From Echeneis naucrates (Eukaryota; Chordata; Actinopteri; Carangiformes; Echeneidae): a stretch of 64,000 nucleotides of DNA. Shown in pieces: positions 1-8,296 of the stretch. The notes beneath the pieces are model-generated. The model saw only the letters and a program-made list of their open reading frames with translations. It did not search any database and had not been told where the DNA came from. Within the stretch, counting starts at the first letter, position 1. Each line of letters opens with the position of its first letter. A program made the translations under genes and the position numbers. The DNA is taken from assembly GCF_900963305.1 (NCBI RefSeq), contig NW_021780168.1, forward strand, positions 374,501-438,500, in the 5' to 3' direction.

Positions 1-63
1 CACCTTTAGTTCCACTTCCAGGTCATGGAAGCCATAATGAGAAGTCATTTCTACTGTGTGCTG

Positions 64-90
64 TGCTGAAATAGCTCATTTGGGAGAGCG
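64..90 (+). pseudogene. tRNA-Phe 5' fragment
   Basis: Matches the first 27 or so bases of tRNA-Phe (acceptor 5' strand, D-arm, GGGAGAGCG). It stops before the anticodon arm. A second, opposite-strand tRNA-Phe remnant begins 22 bases later, and the 12-bp piece TTTGGGAGAGCG recurs there inverted, so the two form a fold-back pair. Confidence 0.55.
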
Positions 91-111
91 AACAAAAGGA
101 CCCACAACAGC

Positions 112-172
112 TGCTGAAACCCAGGATTGAAACAGGGACCTTTAAATCTTTAATGTAACGCTCTCCCAAACA
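112..172 (-). pseudogene. tRNA-Phe (GAA-type) remnant
   Basis: Read on the minus strand it keeps the tRNA-Phe D-arm end, a damaged anticodon arm, the variable loop and T-arm (AGGTCCCTGTTTCAATCC) and the acceptor 3' strand, but lacks a proper 5' acceptor strand. The anticodon region is altered. Not expected to be functional. Confidence 0.6.
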
Positions 173-258
173 GGCAGGATCTCTGTCAGACACAAAAGGA
201 GCAACATTTAGGATAATTATAGCTGGAACAGCAGGCTGTAACAGGAACTGGTCAACTT

Positions 259-332
259 GTCTCTGTGGCGCAATCGGTCAGCACGTTCGGCTGTTAACTG
301 AAAGGATGGTGGTTCGAGCCCACCCAGGGACG
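259..332 (+). tRNA. tRNA-Asn (GTT)
   Basis: A 74-base cloverleaf with paired acceptor strands GTCTCTG/CAGGGAC, D-arm, anticodon loop CTGTTAA (anticodon GTT) and T-loop TTCGAGC. A T in the 3' anticodon stem makes a G-U pair; every tRNA-Asn copy in this window shares it, so all come from one progenitor. Likely transcribable. Confidence 0.85.
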
Positions 333-804
333 ATCTTTGTTTAATTCACTGGTATTATACTTCACACATGGAAGAACGGAGGGTTTTTAAGTTGATGCTC
401 AGTTATCTCCATCTAGTGGACAGATGGTAGAAGTTGATTCCTGAAAAGAGGAAGTGACTTTTCCTCAGATCAAACTGTTGAAGGAGAACGCGCAGCTTCT
501 TCCTCACTGACTCACTCAACCTCTGTCTCCTGGGTTTGGATTTAGGTCTGGGTCTGGGTCTGGGTCTAAGACCAGGTGGGCCTGCTCAGAGTCTCTGTGT
601 TGGATGTGAGCTGCTGAAATCTCTGAACACCATGACACAGATAATATCAGTCTGATGTGTCATCTGTAATCCAGATGTTGTCAGTTGTCAGCAACAAACA
701 GATGTTCCTGACAGAAGCTGTGCTGATGATGATTCTGGATAGAAACTGGGAGGAAATAACTTTATTCTCCTTTAGTTACATCACGTGATGTTTCTCTGTC
801 CAGC
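333..804. repeat. tRNA-Asn 3' flank, duplicated block
   Basis: No gene seen. The sequence after the tRNA matches 25515-25700 directly and 26840-27120 in reverse orientation, including a short GGTCTG hexamer run at about 547-567. It is one of the building blocks shared by the tRNA-rich mosaics. Confidence 0.7.
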
Positions 805-860
805 TCCTTGTTAGTATAGTGGACAGTATCTCCGCCTGTCACGCGGAAGACCGGGGTTCG
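805..860 (+). pseudogene. tRNA-Asp (GTC), 3'-truncated
   Basis: Bases 1-56 of tRNA-Asp: acceptor 5' strand, D-arm, anticodon loop CTGTCAC and the first half of the T-arm. It ends abruptly after GGGGTTCG. The next bases are intron sequence of an inverted NLR gene, so the tRNA marks a rearrangement junction. It cannot fold a complete T-arm or acceptor stem. Confidence 0.75.
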
Positions 861-1159
861 AACTAAATAAACTTTTCTTTAAGATTCACTGTAGTTGAAC
901 AAGAAGGAGCAGAAATGTTTTGTAAAAGTCTCCAACAGACCATATTCATACAGAACATATCTGTTGAGGCTGATGGATTATTGCTCTGTGGTGAACTACA
1001 ACTCCCAGTCCTCTCCCACTCTCTCCCACCCCAAACCTGTTCAATCCCAATTCAACTCCTGTCTGTCACAGAGTAAAGCTCTACTGGTCTAAAGAGTGCA
1101 GCTTCAAACTAAAGTCTTTGTTTGTGTCTGTTGTAGTCACTGGATGAACATTTACACAC

Positions 1160-1787
1160 CATAAATATGGAGTCCAGGTCTGCGTGATGATGTTTGTCAG
1201 ACTGAACTCTGAGGAGAAAAGACACAAACACACAGTTTGTTCCAGGAGTTTTCTATGAACAGCAGAGAAACTGATAGACAAGCTTTGATACCTTTAATGG
1301 GTCAAACAACAACAAATGATCAGCTTTTACCTTTTTTCTTTGATAAAGTCATCCATAGACCAATCACTCTTTATGGACACACAGCTCAGTTCAGGAGAAT
1401 CTGGTCTTGACTTCTGGTTGCTAGAAAAAAACAGTTTACATGAAAATAAATAACAACCAAGAAACATCATTACATGATCTGTTTAAATTAAAATAAATCC
1501 AGCTTTCATTTGTATAACCACGAATCACATTTTATTTTGTGATTTAGTTTTTCATCTTAATTTATATATTTTTTTATATTGGCAAAAAACAAATCAGCAG
1601 CAGTAAAATACCTAAGTGACAGTGAGAGTGAATAATGATGGAGCAGTGATCTGAGTGCTGAGCTCTGACAGATGGACAGTTAGAGATCCTCATCTCACCT
1701 CTGAGCTTTGGTCTGACTCTCATGTTCCCCACACAGAGTGGTTTTAGAGGGAGGGGCTCCCTCCTCTCTGTCCTCACACTGATTCAT
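1160..1787 (-). pseudogene. NLR gene 5' fragment (three N-terminal exons, no NACHT)
   Basis: Inverted copy of the start of the window's NLR genes. Minus-strand exons: 1699-1787 ([18 protein letters not shown]...), 1331-1420 (one SMKSD-type repeat only, against two in gene A) and 1160-1208 (ending DSIFM, with a normal GT donor). Phases match the paralogues at 37329 and 57969. Similarity continues through the next intron to about 861, where the unit is cut by a tRNA-Asp fragment. The FISNA-NACHT and LRR exons are absent, so it is a headless gene remnant. The exons themselves show no stops, which suggests recent truncation (inference). Confidence 0.8.
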
Positions 1788-2630
1788 AGCTGAGCCTCCA
1801 CCTTCACACAAACACAACAAAAAGCTTCATTACAACAGGACATCATTCCAACAATTTTCTCTCTCTGTATTGATTTCAGTCAGATTCAGTTTTACGAGAA
1901 ACATTCCTCAATCTTGAAGTTGAAGAATTATGGATCCCTGACACAGTTGTGATCACCATAGGTTGGCACATTTGTCGGTCCAGAATTTTAATGAAAATGC
2001 ATTTTTGAGGACCAAATCATTCCTCCAGAAGCAAAGTAAAAAAAAAAAAAAGCAGTTGCATCTAAACTAGTCTGAATGGTGTCAGGAAACCCCAGACCAG
2101 GGGAGTCAATCTGCTACCAAAAGTAACATGAAAATCTGTGTCAAAGAGAACAATGTGATCACAGTGATCCAGTTCAGACATTTACAGATTCTCACCTGCT
2201 GAACTCACTTCAGGTTGATTTAGTCACTTTACAGCTTCATGTGCCGAAGTAACATCTGAAGAGACGAAGCTGCTTCTCCCTTGTCAGTCCTGGTGTCTGA
2301 GAGTGTAACATCAACAAGACGAGTTTAATTCACTCACCCAAGTTCATCCAACATTTCCGACCAGTTCAGACATGTTTGTTCTATCATGGCTCAACAAAAA
2401 CACTGCATACCAGTCCAAGGAAATCAACTTATCCTTTATCATGAAAGTTAAGTTGATAAAATTTTGTTTCATTGAAGATTATTTTGTTGTGACCATTTAA
2501 AGACCTTAAAAAATCTAGTTTAAGTCTATTGATTTTGTATATTAGCTTCCTCAGTGAATCCTATTTTATATTAAAACAAGAATAAAGTGAAGATAAATAG
2601 GAAATAGGAGATAGTAGGGCAGGTCAATCA
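1788..2630 (-). other. Upstream block of the inverted NLR fragment
   Basis: Reverse-oriented counterparts of NLR upstream sequence. 2196-2300 matches the leader-type exon ending at 5157 and 34867. 2330-2530 matches 6600-6850 reversed. 2040-2100 matches 36940-36990 reversed. The order of the blocks differs from gene A, so the unit was shuffled as well as inverted. No coding sequence seen. Confidence 0.55.
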
Positions 2631-3545
2631 ACACCCCGTCACTCAGCTCTACCCACCTGCTGCACCCACCTAAACAGTGCGTTCATCTCATTCCACCCAT
2701 TTCCACCAGATTATCTTTAGCATCTTGCAAAGCTCTGTCATATTCATTGCCAGATTGTTTGTCTGGATTTCACCCTGCCTGTCTCTGACAACATAACCTG
2801 ACCACCGTCTGTCTCTGACTCCTCTGACTGCCGGCCCCTCACCGCTCCCCTGTTTACCTGCATTCCCTCACCACAGGGGCTTCAGAATAAACTGTTGAAC
2901 TGTTCTTCTTTGTTCTCAGTCTGTGCTGCTTGTTTCAACCTAACGCCCGTTACAGTCAGTTAGTATTGAAATTTTGTACCATAGGAGGATATTACTTTGA
3001 TCGGAGGGTTAAAGATGCAAACCAAATACAAAACAACAAAAATGTCCCTAACATGACACGAAAGATAATCTGTCAGAAAATGAGTGGAATGAGATGGTTG
3101 CACTGATTAGTGGGTGCAGCAGACGGGTAGAGCTGGGAAGAGGAGTGGAAAAGTGCTGGCAGGTAGGGGTGAGCAGATCGATCCACATAACAACAGTGTT
3201 GACACCAAGGTTGGATCGATACTTGCATGATGTTTTTGTTGCAGTCTCTCTTTTACATGTGAAAAACGTGACTTGAATTTCCTCACAGAGTGTGTGTGAG
3301 TGCAGCTTCTCTCACAGTCCTAATGTGCATACAGCGCTCCTCCCTCACTCCACTCAGGCTCACTTGGCCCGCCACAACTCTGCCAGGTCAGAGACAGGCA
3401 TTATCAAAACAAGGCAAACAGTCTGGAAATGAAAGCAAAGAACACTAAAGACAATCTGTCAGAAAATCAGAAGAATGAGATGAATGCACTGATCAGGTGG
3501 GTGCAGCAGGTAGGTAGACAACCAGAAGTGGAGTGTGACAATGTC
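2631..3545. repeat. Unclassified interspersed repeat with internal inverted and direct blocks
   Basis: A block with CTGCTGCACCCACCT and ATCTCATTCC at about 2640-2725 recurs inverted at about 3065-3150 and 3440-3520; the latter two are direct repeats of each other. The middle is C/T-rich with a possible AATAAA. This layout is typical of a decayed transposable element, but no transposase reading frame is recognisable and the family is not known to me. Confidence 0.45.
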
Positions 3546-4401
3546 ACGTATTTGTGATGATTCTATCATAGCGTGCATTTATGACCTTTTCCATGGCAGA
3601 ACTAACACAGACTAACATTATTAACAGCTTTCAGTTCATGACACGCACAACTGATCTTCATTGCCACTGAAAATTCTTGAGGAAACTCATATTAATGCAT
3701 TTAAACACACCCAACACAAAAAAATATCATAGATATTTTATATTAATTATTTTGCATCTACAAAGCATTGTGACAACACATTTGGGCAGAAAGTATATCC
3801 ATGGTTGTTTCTTTCCTGTTCTCTTCTCATTTGAAGTTGCAGACTCAGGTTTAGAGACAAACCAGCCTTATTGCCTTATTGACTCACTGAGGATGATTTG
3901 TGTTGCATCTACCTGGAGTTTGTCAGTTATCTTGTCCACGGTAACATGCTAACAGAAGTAATGCGTTATCCATTTTACTTGTACCTTCAGAGAAGTTAAG
4001 GGCAAAGTTTCACTCTGCCAGCATGGTTTTCATTCATATCAAAGCAATGCTTCATGCTGTAGTACTGTTAAATCTATTTTTGCTGCCACGTTGATGAACT
4101 TTTTACCTTCAAAAACAGTCCTGCCAGAGAAATGCTCTCCTGGGTTTCAAATTGTCTGATACCACAATTTGTTGAATTGTTTAATAAATAAAATAATAAA
4201 TGAAATAAATGTATTGCAACAAATTCAGTAATGGCTTCAGAATTCATTTCAGCTGCCTCCCGTATAGCGTCAATTTGTCAAAATCGCGATATAAATAAAA
4301 TGTATTATTATTATTAGTGGTAGTCGTGCAGGCCTAATAATAGTAGTATTAACTAATTAGCTAATTAGCTAACCCACGTCTCATTTGATTCCTTTTTTGT
4401 C
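3546..4401. other. A/T-rich sequence without recognised feature
   Basis: Short reading frames only, no splice-supported exon, no RNA gene. A small (TTA) run occurs near 4305. Confidence 0.5.
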
Positions 4402-4585
4402 TAATGTTAACGAGTTATCCTGACTAACGCGAACAGGTTATTCTGACAAACGGTAACAATCGGTTACGTCCAATGCGAATGCGTTATTCTTACTAATGCT
4501 ACCAATTCATTCTGTCGAATGCTAATGAGTTATTCTAACTAATGCTAACAATTAATTCAGTGTAATGCGAATGAGTTATTTTGAT
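4402..4585. repeat. Minisatellite, about 8 x 22-24 bp
   Basis: Diverged tandem copies of a unit resembling TAATGCTAATGAGTTATTC plus about four bases. The array ends just before the CNOT9-like exon, so it is upstream or intronic sequence of that fossil. Confidence 0.65.
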
Positions 4586-4639
4586 TTAGGTTATAAAATT
4601 ATTCCTTGTTCTTCCATCTTCTGTGTTGTGTGTGATCTC

Positions 4640-4751
4640 AGCTCTGGCACAAGTGGACAGAGTAAAGATCTCTCAGTGGATCAACCAGCTTTCCAGTCCA
4701 AAGAGCAGAGAGAAAGCCCCCTGGAGCTCATCAGGAAGAGGGAGTCTGCAG
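4640..4751 (+). pseudogene. CNOT9 (RQCD1) exon fossil
   Basis: After a splice-acceptor-like TGATCTCAG the sequence reads ALAQVDRVKISQWINQLSSP, matching the N-terminus of CNOT9 (TLAQVDREKIYQWINELSSP), the CCR4-NOT subunit. Continuing, a one-base loss relative to the copy at 34332 shifts the frame through the [11 protein letters not shown] segment. It ends at a good donor (CAG/GTAAGA). The rest of CNOT9 is absent. The following about 2.2 kb also matches the sequence after the 34332 copy, so this exon travels as part of the NLR upstream block. Confidence 0.75.
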
Positions 4752-6900
4752 GTAAGAGAGCCAGAGCAGGATTTTCTACATGAGGGGGACAAGAGATGCA
4801 CCGAGCAGAGTTATTTTGGATTTAGTTGTGCTGCAGTCCTTTTAATTGAAATGTCACGTGTTATTCATATACACCGGTTCAGTTCAATTCCAGTCAGGTT
4901 CCAGATTGTCCTTAATGAGGACATTATATGTGTTGTTGTACCTCGCTGACTAATAGCAGCAGTACAACAACAAATCAAGTTTCTAAAACAGGTTGGAGCG
5001 GTTTTAACGTCACTCTGATGCTGTTTTATACTTGATGAGGATGTGACTTTTCCTCAGCTCAAACAGACACCAGGACTGACGAGGGAGAACAAGCAGCTTC
5101 TTCTCTTCACGTGAAGCTGGAAAGTGTCAGAAAGTCTCCCTGAAGTGAGTTCAGCAGGTGAGAATCTGTAAATGTGTGAACAGGATCACTGTGATCACAT
5201 TGTGTTGTTTCACTATTTTGACTGGACGGAGAACTTTTGTGGATGCTGATTGGCTGCTTTCAGATGTGTAAAAATAATATTAATAGTTTTATTTTTGGAG
5301 TTAAAGGTAACAATGATTTCAGGATCAGTTGTATTCATGACCATTAATAGAATCAACAGAGCACTGATCTTCAGTGTCAGTTAAAAGAGTTTATTAAGAA
5401 TCTGTAAGTGTGTGTGTGTTTGTGTGATTTCTCAGAAACACAGTCTCAAGGTTTGTGGAGTAAAAACAATGTATTATTTATTTCCAATTTATTTCACCAA
5501 GATAATTCCCTTTTTATCAATGCAGTTGTGCTGGCTTTGAAAATTAATACAACCTTTATGTGATAAATGTAACACATTTGGGATTACAGATAAGTAAATA
5601 CCAAAGGTAGAGCTGCTGTCACAGATAAAGATAGTTTGCTTTGGTAATTTCTTCCATGTTAACGAGAGAACTAATGTGTCCTGTGATTATGGAGAGAATC
5701 AGATCAGACAGATCTGTAAATATCTCATGACCATGATTACTGAGAACAGACTGTGAATCCACAGTTTTTAAAATAAGCCTGATTCTATTAAAGTGCATGT
5801 AATTAGCAACAGATTATTTACTTTCTTACCTCCAGACTCTATAGTTCTGACAGGTTTCAACAATAGAGAACATTCACCTGGATAATGTACACTAAAGCTA
5901 AATACAGTCAAGATAACTAATGTTAGCTAGCTCATAATGCTCCTTTTTATGTTCAGTGTTAGCTTGGTATTTCATCTCCAGCATAAAATATCAGAGCAAA
6001 CACATTAGACAATGGAGGGTTATTTATTTAAAGATATCTTATGAGTTATATTGTATCAGAATATAAAGTACAGTCTACTTTTTATCTGATTTTTATGTCA
6101 AACCATCTCCTTTTGTTTTGTTTAAAGAATTCAGGAGTTTTAACTGGTAGAGTAACTGAACACCAAATAAAATACATGTGTGCTTAAGTATTTGTATGAA
6201 CAATTATTATATGAAATTAATTCATATTTTTACTTAAGTACAGTTTAAAATGCTTATATAGTATTTGAGTGTTTCTGTTTATTGGTACGGTATTCTTGAA
6301 TACCATCACATTTCAGAAGGAAATATTGGACTCATCTACTGAACTACATTTAATTGACAACTTAAGTCAAAAACAAATATTTTATTCTAAACATTTCAGC
6401 AACATGTCAATAAAAACATTAAGGCCTGTCACTAATGACTTTGTAATTTTGATATACAATTAACACAATTTCCTTTCCGTGTGTCCTCAGGGACAGGCAG
6501 TACGATCCCTGATTATTATTACCAACCTTCTCTGTCAATATTTTATCTGCAATTAGCAGAGAACAGTTTCATCACTTCATTATTGTTCTAATATAAATTA
6601 AGATTTACTGAGGAAAGTCAAGAATTTAAATCATATTAAATCACCAGACTTAAACTAGATTTTAATTTTTGAAAGAGTCTAAATTGGCATGACAAGTTAA
6701 TCGAAAGTGAAACAGAATTTTTTATCAACTTTCATGATGATTGAGTTGATTTCCTTTATCCAGTGTGTTTCTGTTGATGCGTGACAGAACAAACATGTCA
6801 GAACTGGTCTGATAGCTTGGATGAACTTGTCTAAGAGAATTGAATTCTTGCTGTTCTGAGTATTTCCAGATACAGTGAATTTCTAAAATGTGGAAAAACC
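4752..6900 (+). repeat. Copy of NLR upstream block (leader and introns)
   Basis: Paralogous to 34443-36600. It contains a leader-like exon ending in TTCAGCAG/GTGAG at 5157, conserved in three copies in the window (third copy inverted at about 2196). No open reading frame of note. The block is interrupted at about 6900 by LINE debris, so no NLR coding exons follow here. Confidence 0.65.
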
Positions 6901-6911
6901 TTGTCCACAGG

Positions 6912-7098
6912 AGAACAATGACTTCAGACTGGTAGCTTTATCTTATCTCTACTGTGATGACGGCACTTGAGCGCATCATGATAGGGAATGTGAAAGGTGA
7001 AGCTCAACATCTCTTCAACCCCTACCAATTTGCGTATAAGGATGGCTTTGGCACTGTTGATGCTTTAAACACAATCAAACACATAATTTTGAAACACC
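6912..7098 (+). mobile_element. LINE reverse-transcriptase fragment
   Basis: Forward translation gives NDFRLVAL...VMTALERIM and FNPYQFAYKDGFGTVDALNT, the finger/palm motifs of fish non-LTR reverse transcriptases (compare NDYRPVALTS and DPLQFAYR). It stops at 7098, where a second LINE in reverse orientation begins. Family probably L2/Rex1-like; not certain. Confidence 0.6.
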
Positions 7099-7590
7099 AT
7101 GGCCTCAGATTTAGAGGTGCTGATCCTCATCCCAGCTGCTTCACACCCGGCTGTGAACCTGTCCAGTGAGCATTGGAGGTCACAGACCGATAGAGCCAAT
7201 AGGACCACATCATCTGCAAAAAGCAGGGATGTAACCCTCAGCCCCCCAAACTGCAGCCTTCCTCCCCCACGACTACGCCTCGATATCCTGTCCATGAAAA
7301 TCACAAACAGGATTGGTGACAAAGCGCCGCCCTGGCTCCAGGAGTAGGGATCCAGAACCAAGGCTGTGCGTAGAAGTAAGCCCGGCCAAATCCAACTGGT
7401 AGCGCTCCCCTTCCTGCACAAGCTCTGACTCCTTCCCCCTAGCAAGGTTTCACATCCCCAGAGCCAGCTTTTGCCACCCAGGTCTGGATTGTCGAGGCCA
7501 CCACCTTCACTGCCACCCAACTGGCAGTGCACCTGACCCCATTGGTTATCCCAGCAGGTGGTGGGCCCACGGGGTACTACTTTCAATTTT
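7099..7590 (-). mobile_element. RTE/Rex3-like LINE, internally deleted
   Basis: Minus-strand translation has the RT palm motif SLLFADDVVLLA and the following RFTAGCEAAGMRISTSKSEAM, typical of fish Rex3/RTE elements. Upstream (about 7370-7570) there is sequence resembling the start of the endonuclease domain. Endonuclease start and RT are joined directly, so the middle of the element is missing. Defective copy. Confidence 0.65.
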
Positions 7591-7740
7591 CTTAAAATAA
7601 TTATACCACATGTTGTTCAATCATTTTCTATATTTAAATTGTTTACATTAAAGGTTTCAGGCAAATTTCAACTAAAAGTTACAAAACCATATTATTTCAG
7701 ATTTATTTTAACATGTGGAGGTTTTTCATTTCATGTAATA

Positions 7741-7824
7741 TACAGCACAGGCCAAAAGTTTGGACACACCTTCATTCATTCAAATGAATAGGAAAGTATG
7801 TCCAAACTTTTGGCCTGCACTGTA
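7741..7824. mobile_element. Tc1/mariner-type MITE
   Basis: An 84-base element flanked by TA. The ends are inverted repeats of about 26 bp built on GGCCAAAAGTTTGGACA, the familiar terminus of a fish Tc1-like family, with a core of about 25 bases. No coding capacity. Confidence 0.75.
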
Positions 7825-8049
7825 CAGCAGGTGAACATGGTTCCTTTCAGTAAACATCGTGAATATTGTATTCAGGTTATTTTTAGATCATTTAGTTCTA
7901 TGGAGTTATCTGTTCATCCACACAGAGCTAATCCCAGATTGATTTTAATTTCACTTTCTACAGCACAGCAGCTTTTTATCAGACAGTCTATAAATACAAC
8001 AGGTGGCTGCAGCTGGTGACTTTTACTGAATAAAGGCAGCTACAGACTG

Positions 8050-8296
8050 AGCCCACTCAGCAGATTTTTGGACCCGCCCCCTCAGATTGGTACACAGCCA
8101 ATAGGAAACCAGGATCATCTGAGAGAAACGTGATGACGGGAGGTTTTGAGCTGCAGCTGCTGCTCTACAGTTTCCTCCATCATCAGATCTGAGTCAGAGG
8201 ATGTGATCAAACACTGATTTCTGCTATCTGCTGTGTCTTCTCCTCTCACCAGGTGATTCTGGTGTCAAACAGAGTCCAAATACAGCAGAGACAACA
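8050..8296 (+). promoter_or_regulatory. Probable promoter and 5' UTR of the FIIND-CARD gene
   Basis: Contains a GC box (CCCGCCCC at about 8074), a CCAAT box (AGCCAATAGG at about 8096) and an inverted CCAAT (GATTGG), then a leader to the ATG. No TATA box stands out. An acceptor-like pyrimidine tract ending in CACCAG at about 8253 could mean that a separate leader exon splices in. Confidence 0.4.

Noticed and set aside
895-1092. 65-residue open frame seen in three copies (also minus strand at 38250-38447 and 58847-59074)
   Set aside because: It lies antisense in the intron after NLR exon 3 and has no ATG in frame at the required place. It is conserved only because the whole intron is duplicated.
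4623-4949. 108-aa frame at the CNOT9 fossil
   Set aside because: Only the first part is CNOT9-like; the rest is read-through past a good splice donor into intron sequence.
8254-8296. Upstream coding exon extension (DSGVKQSPNTAETT before the Met)
   Set aside because: The frame is open back to an acceptor-like site, but no upstream partner exon is recognisable. The ATG at 8297 has a good context and a promoter-like region precedes it; kept only as an alternative.
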